A DNA stretch of 64,000 bases from Balaenoptera acutorostrata (Eukaryota > Chordata > Mammalia > Artiodactyla > Balaenopteridae), in contig NC_080069.1 of NCBI RefSeq assembly GCF_949987535.1, positions 43,079,269 to 43,143,268 of the forward strand. Reading direction: 5' to 3'. Under the pieces are notes generated by a model. The model was not told the origin of the DNA. It worked only from the letters and a program-made list of their open reading frames with translations, and searched no databases. The translations under genes and the position numbers were made by a program. Of this stretch, positions 34,401 through 44,416 are shown piece after piece (the stretch's first letter is position 1; the number at the start of each line of letters is the position of its first letter).

Positions 34401-35511
34401 GCGGGGTGGCTCTCTGGAGGGGAGATGTGAGGGAGTGTTAACGAGGGATCCCGCGACCCCTCCCCCGCCCCCCTCCCCCTCGCTCTGCCCCTCCCACCCT
34501 CACTCCACAGATCTGGCTGGGATCAGGGAAGCATTTGTCCTTCCAGGCTTGGGAGGCAGGATGAGGAGGGTAGATTCGCATCTCCCGGTGCCCGCTTCTC
34601 TGGGGCTGTCTGTAGAATCGGTGCCTTGGACTTCCTCTGTCCCACTCGCCTCCCCACCTAGCGCTGCCTCTCAACAGGTGCTCCCTCCCGCCCTTCCACT
34701 CCAGTCTCCTGGGCTCCGTCCATCACGCCTGGGTTGCCGAGGCCAGGGCTGGGGTTTGCTTTTGGCTCTGACAGGCCCCTCCTGGGGGCAAGAGAGGAAT
34801 GGTCAGAGAGCTCCCTCAGTCCCAGCACTCCCCCACCCACATCCCAAGCAGTTCCTGCCTCATGATGATGTTGACAGCTGCCAGGAGTTCCCTAGGGCTC
34901 CTGTCCTGGACCCTGCCCATTCTCCCTTCTCCTGCTGCTGCCCCAGCTCTGTATGGTTGGGAGCGGGGGGCTTGTCAGGGGCTCAGAGTCAGGGAGAGGG
35001 AGAGAGGCAGGACAGAAAGACAAGGATGGGGAAGATGAAGAGATGGGAAGAGACAGAGGGAGGAGTTCAGGAGAGGGGCCCCTCAGCCCCAGCTTGCCTG
35101 GGTAGCAGATGTCAGTGACTGGGGCTGGGCCTGTTGGTGGCAAGAGGTTGGGGTCGTGGGGGTCAGGAAAACTTTTAAAAGGACCTGGGGACTGGAGGTG
35201 AACTGGGTCTTCTCTCCCAGCACGCTACACAAACTCTCTACACATACACACATACACACACGGTCCCCAGACGTGCACACACACGTACGAATTTGGAGGC
35301 ACTCATGTACCTGTACCCTTGTACGGCCGCACAGGAATTTTGCATACCCCTCATCTCCCCAGGACACTCACACCGTGAGACTCAGAGCCTTTCGGCCTGG
35401 ACTCCTCACTTGTGCACATTCACGGGCTCTCATCCGTGCACGTTTGCCTGGGGGTGCTGGGTGGGGCTGTGACCTGTGACTTTTGCCTTGTGCCCTCCCT
35501 GCCCCCCACAG

Positions 35512-35745
35512 AGACACCCCATGTGCAGTACAAACGCCTGGGCTCAGACGTGACTCTGCCGTGTGGGACGGCGAACTGGGATGCAGCTGTGACGTGGCGG
35601 GTGAATGGGACAGACCTGGCCCCTGACCTGCTCAATGGCTCTCAGCTCGTGCTCCGTGGCCTGGAACTGGGCCACAGCGGCGTCTACGCCTGCTTCCACC
35701 GCGACTCCTGGCACCTGCGCCACCAAGTCCTCCTAAATGTGGGCT
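35512..35745 (+). CDS. CNTFR: CNTFR coding exon 2 of 8 (residues 29-106): Ig-like domain
   Basis: The acceptor is 'gccccccacag', the donor 'gtaagt' at 35746; phase 1 at both ends, as is usual for an Ig exon. It encodes a C2-type Ig-like domain with Cys46 and Cys89 as the expected disulfide, Trp57 as the core Trp, and the Asp/Gly-x-Tyr-x-Cys-like 'HSGVYAC' end. Two N-glycosylation sequons, Asn60-Gly-Thr and Asn70-Gly-Ser, are kept. In this receptor family the Ig domain is not the main cytokine contact; the following cytokine-receptor module is. A few residues differ from the human protein as I recall it (Lys36, Val86, Asn104), all conservative or surface-type. Confidence 0.96.
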
Positions 35746-38700
35746 GTAAGTGTTACTCCCAGCACCCCTCATTTGACCTCCCACTTCACTCAAGGGCGTT
35801 GTCCATGAGGCCCGGACCCTTGGCCCGGTTCAAAGCCCCTTCCTGGTGGTAGTGGTGGAGGCCCTGACCCTTGCTCTCTGATCGTATTTGAGCCTGCTCT
35901 TCTGACCTCTGAGCCCAGTCTCACCCCCTGAGTCCAGACCCCTGGCATTTTGCACTTGTATCCACCCCCACTGGAGATCTTTGAGATCCTGAAATCCTGT
36001 TCCCTATGACAAGATGGGCACAGGAGGGCTGGCAGGCATGGCCCACCTGGGGCCTGGTGGGGAAGAATCCTAGAGTCCCAGCTCCGAGCTGGAGTGGCCT
36101 CACTCCACTGTGTCCTCTCACAGGGTCTGGCCCTGAGGGCCTTAGGGAAGAAAATGGGGTATACGGTTATGCAGGTAGAGGTGTGGCACTCTGGGAAGCT
36201 CCAGGGAAGAAGGAAGGCTTCCTGGAGTGTGAAGCACATGGAGACTTGGAGGATTTGGAAGATACACTGAAAAAGTTCTTTCTGGCAGAGAGCTGAGTGT
36301 GACCATAGGCTTCAGAGGCTGGGAGGGCATGAAAAGGCCACTTGGGTTGGTATAAATGGCAGAAGGGAGCTGAAGGAGGGGACGGGGCAGATCATGATCC
36401 TAGAAGCTGGGGAGTGACACGATCAGAGTCATGTTGTTAAAAGGTCCCTCTCTCTGTGCTGCGGGGAGGCAGGTGGATGGGCAAAGGCGGGGGCAGGAAG
36501 GAGGCTGTTGCTGGGATGCAGGAGAGATGAGGGGGACCTAGGACCGGGGCATAGAGTTGGGGAAGTTGAGAGGGGGCGATTGGACCTCCAGGAGCTGGTG
36601 ATGGATTGGAGGTAGGGAGGACAGGAGAATAGAGAGTGGGAAGAGTCAAGACGGCTGGTGGTACCAATCGCTGCAACAGAGACAAGGTGGAAGGGTCAGC
36701 TGGAGGAGAAGATAGCGTGTTCTGTTTACACGGTGTCTCAGTTTGGGTTTCCCTAGAATCAGGTGAGAATTTGCATACAGGTAGTCTGTTTGGCAGGTGA
36801 CAGAAACATCATAAGGGAATGGGAAAGGGATAGAAAAGGAAGTTAAGCTAGCCGGTAAAGGGGGAGTTATCTAGCCACTGCTTCTGGGCAACTGGCGCTT
36901 AACCCGCTGGGGGAGCCCCGGGAACCGAGGCAGAAAATGTGTCTCAGAGTTCTCCTGCCTAAGGAGTGCGGGGGCTCAGATGCTTATACACTAAGGGGTC
37001 GGGGTGGGGCTGCTTTAATTCCCCAGCACTTTTGGCCTGATGCCCTGACAGGCAATGCAGGTTTTGGTGGCCAAAGAAAGCTCTGAGGCAAATAACTGCA
37101 GAAGCAGTCAGCGGGTACGGGTGAGGGATCTGCAGCACCACCATCTGCTATAGACATGTTGGGTTGTGGTCCCCGGGGGACAACCGGGAGTTGATGGCTG
37201 GTAGCCAGTGAATCTGAGGGTCTGGGACTCGGGGAGAGGCCTGTGCTGGAGACGGGAATTTGGGGGGGTGTCAGCATTAACTCCTTGGGAGGGGGTGAGA
37301 TGGCCAAGGGTGAGATTGTGGGATGAGGAGAGAAGAGGACCCAGAACCCAGCCCTGAAGACCATCACTGTAAAAGGGGTTGATGGAAGAAACGAGCCACA
37401 AAAAGATGAAAGATGAGAAGGAGGCGGCAGGAAGGTAGAAGGAAGAGCAGGTGAGTGTGATTCAGAAGAGGCGTTTGGAGCATCGGGATGGTGAGGTTAT
37501 CAGTGTTGCTGATGGTCATCTGGGCAGGCCTCTGGAGCTCAGCCAGAGGCACCAACTGACAGAGTAAATACTCTGAAAATAGCTTCTTTTCTTCTTGAGC
37601 CAAGGATTCAAGCTTCTCCGGCCTCATCCCACTTGGGTGATGCACCCCACTGTCTGAAGATGGTTTCTTTACTCCTGGGAGCTACTGAGGGGAGGAGACG
37701 CTTGAGGGACCTGGAAGCAGGCCCTTTCCCCACTATCAGGAGACTGGTGTGGACAACCGTGGGAAATGTTAGGCTGAAGTGTTGCTCAGGGTCCGCCACA
37801 ACACTGACCCGTCAGTGGGGCTAGAGGAGAGGTACAGGTATGTTTTGGTAGGGATGTTCCTTTCCCCACAGAAAACCTCTTTTATGTGTTTAAACTGGAG
37901 AGATGGCAGTCATCATGAAACGCGTTAGTTGCAAACCGAGGGTGGAGTGACCCCTGTCGGCCAGCTTGAGATATGCAGGATCAGCCCACCAGAGTCCTCC
38001 CTGGCCCACCACAGGGTACGTTAGAAGTGGACCATGCAGCCTAGCCCTGGGCCCTTACATGGGGAAAAAGGCCATATATTGAGTGCAAGGAATATGAGGC
38101 CAACTTGGTACAAGTCACCCATACCCTTGTCTTCTCAGTTCGAGTCCCAGAAGTCCTCAGGATGGACAAGGCCGGCTGTGATGGCTGGGCCTTGGTGGCT
38201 CTGGGCCCCCATTCCTGATGACTCGATTTTCTTTGAGAGGTCATTGGAAGGGGATTGGGTCTAGATGTAATGCCTGCAGCCATACCCACAGCTGCCCTTT
38301 GTGACCAGAACCCAGACCTTTTATATATAGTGCTGATCACTCCCCAGGCCCTGCCTGTCAGAGGAGAGCTGGCCATGAGTTGGCTGTAGCATTAGTTACA
38401 GATACTTATCTCTCATTGCCTTGTTTCCTTCTAAAGAGTTGGTCAGAGGAACAGGGGACATTAATCATGATTGTTTCAGTCACTTTATATTAGTAACAAG
38501 AGACTGGGTTTGGCAACACTCAATATCAAATTATCCTTCTCGCCAGTGCTCAGAGAACAGGACAAAGCTACCCCTGATTTGTGGGCCATTCAGACTAAAA
38601 ATTATTCAATATTTATCCTAAACATATAAGATTTTCATGTCTCTATTTCCAAGGGAACCTGGTCATAAAAATATTCCGTTGAAAGTCCCCTTAACCAGGC

Positions 38701-39589
38701 TGATCCCTGAACTGCTTCCTCCTGACCCACCTTCCTGCCCTCAGGCAGATGGTCACAACCAGCAAGGAGGCCCCTACCCAGGGTGATGGAAGGACCCCCC
38801 ACATTAGGAAACAGGATCACAAGGTTCCTTTCAGTAGCATCCTTTTGTTTCCTTAGACACTGCTAATTCCGTGTCATTCTGATTTTAAGCTGAAATAAAT
38901 CAGAGATTAAGTGACTGATTTTAAATAGACAGTTCTTTGTCCAGGTTTAAAATATTTGTATTTGATTGGTCAGGACAGGAGCTCCTGAACCCCTGGTTCA
39001 GCATCGCTTCCTCCTCAGCTCTGTTTGGTGGGGAAGGAGAGAGCAGCCTGTGGTTGAAGAAGAAATTGGGGGGAAAAGATGGGTAGATGGTGGGCATTTA
39101 GGAGTCCAGAAGTTGGGGTGCCTCGAGGGATGTCACGAGATAAGGTTAGGACAGGCCATGGGTCTTGAATGCCAGGCAGGAGGAGGAGGAGTGTGGGTGC
39201 GGCCCAGGCAGGGCTGGAGCTGGAAGGGTCACCCCGCCCCGCCTGGCCTGATCTGGCCTGGCCAGGGGTGTGGGCAGCCCGCCCCTCCTCCTCTCTGAAC
39301 TGGCGGGCAGGCCTCGTGCGTGCTGGGGGCTCCAGCCCAGGCGGGCTGGCGAGATGAGAGGAAAAACATGCGGTTTGGTGGGCTGGACATGGGAAAACAA
39401 GCCAATTAGGAAAACAAACAAATCCTGGGCCAGCGGGGGTACACGCACGCATGCACACGCACACACAGCCCCGCGTGGGACTCAGGGACGCCCTGCCACA
39501 GGCTGATGCTGTCACTTGGGCATCTCAGGAGCCCCCATGGGGGCAATTCAGGAAGTCTGGGCATCCAGGAGCATGCCTGTATGTGATAT

Positions 39590-40110
39590 CATGACACGTA
39601 TGTGTATGGGCTTTTGCTCACACACAGCCTCTAACATGCTCTCACACGGTGTTCAGCTCATACGTGTGAACACACTTGGAATTCTGGGCACCTTCCCACA
39701 CCCACAATTCGAAAAATGCATTCAGACTTAAGTTCCGTCTCATACGCAGTGTCTCAGGTTTGTAGTCCCGTTGTCACTGTTTCACACACAACAGCGCATT
39801 TACACGGAGGACCTCAGCCACACAGCCTCACACGTGTAGACAACCCCCAAGTCACACAGCCTCACCTCGAGCCCCACACAAATGCAGTCACCCGGCCACG
39901 CACAGCCAATCGCAGCAAGACTGCTGCCCAGAGTCCCAGTCACACACAGGAAGCCTCTCGGAGTTACGCACACAGCCTCACAATGGCAATCTTACAAACA
40001 GCTTCTCCCCTGACTTGCAGCACGCTCCCAGCAGGCCTCCTAATTGCACACTGTCCCACAGCCTCACACTTTGTCTCTCTCAGCACACCCACCTCCGCCC
40101 ACCCGGCCCC
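39590..40110 (+). repeat. CACACAGCCTCACA cryptic array
   Basis: 'cacacagcctcacacgtgt', 'cacacagcctcacctcgag' and 'cacacagcctcacaatgg' recur irregularly (near 39819, 39855 and 39969). The C/A-rich composition is opposite to the TG-rich arrays in other introns. Confidence 0.6.
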
Positions 40111-41587
40111 TCAGCTGGGCTCCAGCTGCAGCAAGTCACTCCTTTTCTTCCTTTTCTTTGTTTTTCTTTCCTCCTTTTCCCTCTGAGAAACCTGGTCCCT
40201 GTCAGGAAACCCAAGCCCTTCCCTACTCAGGGCCCAGGGCCAGGCTGGAGTAGCCAGATGACAGACAAAGCCCTGCCTGCCCTCCCTCCCCCCCGCCCGC
40301 CCCCCATGACCTGCCCAGTCAGAGAGGGGAACTGGTTTGCGGGGGGATGTCTGAGGGGAGACGGGTCCGAGGGGGGAGGACGGTCAGAGGGAAATGGAGG
40401 AAACCGGCCACTGGGGAGGCTGGGCGGGTGCGGGGGCCTGCGAGTCCAGTGCCATGGCCCGCTCTGCCCTCCAAAGAGTCCCAGGTGGCAGGGAGCTGAC
40501 TCTGCAGGCTTCAGTCCCCCCTCCCCCGCCCCCCGCCCAGTGCCCTTCTCCTTTGAAGCTGGGGGTAAGGGAGGGTGGTGGTAGGAGGGGGCAGTGGAGG
40601 CTTCTCAGCCAACCTCGGAATGTCCTTTCCTCCTGGGGTGGCTGCCAACGCCGGCCTGGCCCACAGGCCCCCACGAGGCGCTTCCTGTGTCCTTGGCCAC
40701 CCCCCACCCCCCCGCACGCCTCTGTGCCCCTGGGCAGATAGGCACGGGGTACGTGAGGCGCGCAGGATGAACATGGAAGAGACACAAGATGGACGTGGGG
40801 CCAGGAAGGCTTCCTGGGGGAGGCAGGCAGCAGCGGGCAGAAAGCAGGCTGCCCCTCGTGCAGGCTCAGCTGGCCTCCAGCTCTCCCCTGCAGGCCAGGG
40901 GCTGGAGCCACCTCTGCCCACAGCATAGCCCGCGCCACCTGCCACCTGCCACATACAAGCTCCCCTCATGCCTCTCTGACCCCTTCATCTCCCCTGCTGC
41001 AAAGCCAGATCGGGCCCTGGGGGTTCGGCCCCAGTACATACGTACTTCACATATGCTGGACACGTACACGCAGTCACACACAGTCACTCGCAATCCCGTG
41101 CACACTGTGGATGGAAGCCCACGGCTCCCCAAGTATCACCACGGCCACTCAGCAAGTGTGGACATGCACTCCCCCTCACCGTCCCTGGCTTATTGAGCTG
41201 CCCCCCTCCCATTTCCTGTCCACCTGTCAGGCAGGGGGCGGGGTGGGGGGGCACAGGCGGGAGGTGTCAGTGTCCCTGGAGCCGTGGACGGACATGCCTT
41301 GCCTGGGTCAGATCACAGAAGCTGCCTCCTTCCAGGAACCTGAGCCGGCTGTCCTCATGCCTTACCAAATGCCCGAGGGTGGAACAGCTGGGCTAAGTGC
41401 TCACAGCAGCAAAAAGAGTGGTTAGACAGCAGAGAGGACTTCCCAAGTATGTGTGTGTGGTCGTGTTGGTGGGTATCCCCATCCTGGTGTTTTAGTACCA
41501 GCTCTGGCTTGCTGTGTGACCACAGGTAGGTCCCCATCCCTCTCTGGCCCTCCGCGTTCCCCAGAGTAAAGGCAGCTGCTGACCATA

Positions 41588-41975
41588 TAAAGGGCTTCTT
41601 TTTTCTTTTTTAAATAAATTTATTTATTTATTTATATTTGGCTGCGTTGGGTCTTCGTTGCTGTGCTCGGGCTTCCTCTAGTTGCGGTGAGCGGGGGCTA
41701 CTCCTCCTTGCAGTGCGTGGGCTTCTCACTGCGGTGGCTTCTCTTGTTGCGGAGCACCAGCTCTAGGGGCATGGGCTTCAGTATTTGTGGCACACGGGCT
41801 CAGTAGTTGTGGCTCGTGGGCTCCAGAGCGCAGGCTCAGTAGTTGTGGCTCATGGGCGTAGTTGCTCTGCTGCATGTGCGATCTTCCCGGACCAGGGCTC
41901 AAACCCGTGTCCCCTGCATTGGCAGGCGGATTCTTAACCACTGCACCACCAAGGAAGTTTCCTAAAGGGCTTCCT
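41588..41975 (-). mobile_element. CHR-type SINE (copy 2), intronic
   Basis: Reverse-oriented SINE with a (TTTA)n tail side at about 41615-41635 and the tRNA-like head ending near 41960. Near-perfect 13-bp target-site duplications flank it: 'taaagggcttctt' at 41588-41600 and 'taaagggcttcct' at 41963-41975. It is antisense to CNTFR, inside the intron before coding exon 3. Confidence 0.95.
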
Positions 41976-42044
41976 TAGGGGTCTGTGATGGAGAAGCTGG
42001 GGGCTGGGGCTGGGGTGAGGTACACACCAAGGGAACAGCAGCTT

Positions 42045-42180
42045 CCTCTCTGCACACACACACAGTCACACATAGTCATGTGCTCTGAGAGCCATACACA
42101 GACATTCCTACATACGTACACACATACCATCACACATCACTCATTCATGTCACACACAGAGACACATATGTGACATACAT
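42045..42180 (+). repeat. CA-rich simple sequence
   Basis: 'cacacacacacagtcacaca' and 'acatacgtacacacatacca' motifs. Low complexity, no coding signature. Confidence 0.6.
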
Positions 42181-42711
42181 GCATATGAACAGCCGCCCAG
42201 TGCTGTCGTTCATGTGGAGCCACCAGGCCTGTCCTCGTGTTTCTCATTCTCTCCCGAGGGGAAGCCTGGGATGTCTCTTCTCCAGGGCGTGCACCCTGAT
42301 CACCCCACCAACCAGAGGACCCGGTCAAGACCCCCCCCTTGGCCTCTGTTGCACAATCTTCCTCTGGAAATGGACGCAGTGTGGCAGGAGATTTGGGGCT
42401 GGGGCCGATTCCCCCAGACATCACCTCCATCCTGTGATCGATGAGCTGAGGCCTCCCCACAGTTCCCGCCTCCATTGAGCAGGTGGGGGGGCTCTCTCTC
42501 CATACAGCCCGTTTTCCTTTAATTAAACATCTGGCTCTCTGTGGCCTGGGAAGCCTCAGACCCTCGCTGACAGCACCCTCCCCCCGCCACCTCTGGCATC
42601 GCTGATGGGTTGAAGGGGGAGAGCTGGGGTTCTGGGGCCCACCTGTCCCCACACTAACGCAGGGGACTGGGGGCTCCAAGAATGCCCTGACCGTGCTGTC
42701 CTCACCCCCAG

Positions 42712-42829
42712 TGCCGCCGCGGGAGCCCGTACTCAGCTGCCGCTCCAACACTTATCCCAAGGGCTTCTACTGCAGCTGGCATCTGCCCACTCCCACCTAC
42801 ATCCCCAACACCTTCAATGTGACTGTGCT
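42712..42829 (+). CDS. CNTFR: CNTFR coding exon 3 of 8 (residues 107-146): start of cytokine-receptor module
   Basis: The acceptor is 'ctcacccccag' and the donor 'gtgagt' at 42830. It joins codon 107 (Leu) across the first junction and codon 146 (Leu) across the second. It opens the first fibronectin III domain with the Cys116-x10-Cys127-x-Trp pattern of class I cytokine receptors ('SCRS...FYCSWHLP'). Asn142-Val-Thr is a glycosylation sequon. All residues read agree with the CNTFR family. The exon is short but typical, because this domain is split over two exons in the IL-6 receptor family. Confidence 0.96.
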
Positions 42830-43002
42830 GTGAGTAGACGCACCTGTGACCTGGTTCCAACCCTGACCTCTGACCTCTCCCCCAGCCCCCCACCATGCCC
42901 TCAGTCCAGACCCTAGCCCAGCCTTGGGCTTGACCTTCCCCCAGCCTCTGCCCTAGCCGACCTTGATGTTGGTAACGGTGCCTGGGCTTCATCCCTCCCC
43001 AG

Positions 43003-43169
43003 GCATGGCTCCAAGATTATGGTCTGTGAGAAGGACCCGGCCCTCAAGAACCGCTGCCACATCCGCTACATGCACCTGTTCTCCACCGTCAAGTACAAGG
43101 TCTCGATAAGTGTCAGCAACGCTCTGGGCCACAACGCCACAGCTATCACCTTCGACGAGTTCACCATTG
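43003..43169 (+). CDS. CNTFR: CNTFR coding exon 4 of 8 (residues 146-202): rest of first FN3 domain
   Basis: Follows an intron of only 173 bp. Acceptor 'ccctccccag', donor 'gtgcgt' at 43170. It carries the second cysteine pair, Cys154 and Cys164 ('MVCEKDPALKNRCHI'), and the Asn190-Ala-Thr sequon. It closes with the Thr-Phe-Asp-Glu-Phe strand that leads to the inter-domain hinge. In the family this D1/D2 hinge region helps bind the cytokine. The reading frame is intact and the phase is 2 in, 1 out, matching its neighbours. Confidence 0.96.
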
Positions 43170-43575
43170 GTGCGTGGGGAGGGGGTGGGTCCCTGCTGCA
43201 TACTCCAGTGGGAGTAAGTGGGTGTTTGCCAACGTGTATATGAGCATTGGTGGGGGTGTCCACATTGTGTGCCCAGGTATATGTGGAACGTATAATGTGT
43301 ACATATATGCGTGGCATGTATATACCTGTGAACATCTGAGTGGATGTCCTTCACCTGCCAGGGCCAAGAGACCTCTCCAGCGGCTCTTCCCATCGTCTCT
43401 CTGGCTCCCAGAGCATGCACGAGGGGGAGGGGGGCAGGCTGGGCCAGACCCTTGTGCAGCTGCAGCCTCCACCCCCCCCCCCCCCAACGCTAATGGCTTC
43501 CTTACGGCCTGTGATGAATGAGGTGTCAGAACAGGAGACAGGACTGGGAGAGATACCGCCCTCCCCCCCACCCCA

Positions 43576-43680
43576 TCCCAGCCAGACCCTCTGCCCGCCC
43601 CTGCCCCATCCCGGCCAGACCCTCTGCCCGCCCCTGCCCCACCCCGGCCAGACCCTGTGCCTCTGCCTGCCCCACCCCCA
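43576..43680 (+). repeat. 33-bp tandem triplicate, C-rich
   Basis: 'gccagaccct' begins at 43581, 43614 and 43647, an exact 33-base period. The unit includes 'ctgcccgcccctgcccca'. The third copy is diverged. Confidence 0.85.
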
Positions 43681-43894
43681 GCATGGCTGGGTCCCCAGCC
43701 AGCCTCTTGCTATGTGAGCTGGGCCCTTAGATGCTCTCATCAGATCCTCAGCCCACTTCCAACCCAGATCTGCAACACCTGTGGACCGTCTTTTAACCTT
43801 GACCCACAGAGCAGCTTCAAACCCAGACTCTTCCAAGGGAGGCCGTGTCTCAGTTTGGAACTGGAAAAGTTGAGGTGAAAAGCCAGGCTTGGGG

Positions 43895-44210
43895 AAGTAT
43901 ATGATGCTGGTACAGGCTGGGGTGATCCAGGTGATGATGAGGGTAATGGTAGGGCATGACATAGGCTTAGTAATTGGGATGCTGGTCATCATGAGGATGG
44001 GGTTGATGATGGGATGAAATTTATGATGTTGATACCATGAGCTGGTGACAGTGACTATAGTGACCGTCATTGGTGATGACAGGGATGTGAAAGGTGGAAG
44101 TAATGAGATGGTTGTTAACGGTGGTTGCCAAAATTGACAACAGAGAAGAGCGATGATGATTGATGTGCATTGGTTGACATGGTGGCTGGGGTTGACGAAA
44201 TGGGGTTGTT
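43895..44210 (+). repeat. GATG-rich cryptic array
   Basis: Frequent 'gatgatgagg', 'ggttgatgatggg' and 'ggtgatgacaggga' words without fixed period, purine/T-rich, just before coding exon 5. Confidence 0.5.
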
Positions 44211-44252
44211 CCAAGAGATCAGTGTGGTACTGAAGCTGTGTTTCCTCAACAG

Positions 44253-44416
44253 TGAAGCCTGACCCTCCAGAAAACGTGGTAGCCCGACCAGTGCCCAGCA
44301 ACCCTCGCCGGCTAGAGGTGACATGGCAGACCCCCTCGACCTGGCCTGACCCCGAGTCCTTTCCTCTCAAGTTCTTTCTGCGCTATCGACCCCTCATCCT
44401 GGACCAGTGGCAGCAT
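44253..44416 (+). CDS. CNTFR: CNTFR coding exon 5 of 8 (residues 202-256): start of second FN3 domain
   Basis: Acceptor 'tttcctcaacag', donor 'gtgagt' at 44417; enters in phase 1 and leaves in phase 0. It begins with Val-Lys-Pro-Asp-Pro-Pro-Glu-Asn, the inter-domain linker typical of IL-6-type alpha receptors. It includes the Leu-Glu-Val-Thr-Trp strand and 'KFFLRYRP', which precedes the membrane-proximal half of the domain. The family uses this domain for cytokine contacts and for assembly with gp130 and LIFR. No irregularity seen. Confidence 0.96.

Larger units (their letters stand above)
31354..35511. other. CNTFR: CNTFR intron between coding exons 1 and 2
   Basis: About 4.2 kb. It holds TG-rich cryptic arrays (32.5-33.1 kb and 33.3-33.5 kb), an AT-rich conserved-looking block at 34.31-34.40 kb and CA-rich simple sequence at 35.22-35.29 kb. 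No additional coding exon with paired splice sites was recognised. Confidence 0.7.
35746..42711. other. CNTFR: CNTFR intron between coding exons 2 and 3
   Basis: About 7 kb, the longest intron inside the coding region. The parts at 36.37-36.96 kb and 37.4-39.0 kb resemble old interspersed repeats or AT-rich unique DNA that I cannot assign. It also has CA-rich arrays at 39.59-40.11 kb and 42.05-42.18 kb and CHR-type SINE copy 2 at 41.6 kb. No further exon recognised. Confidence 0.65.
43170..44252. other. CNTFR: CNTFR intron between coding exons 4 and 5
   Basis: About 1.1 kb. It has a 16-C run near 43472, a C-rich 33-bp triplicate at 43576-43680 and a degenerate GATG/GGTGAT region at about 43900-44210. 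Confidence 0.8.

Noticed and set aside
43351..44370. 339-codon reverse-strand open frame
   Set aside because: Covers C-rich and GATG-rich repeats and part of coding exon 5 on the other strand. Not a gene.
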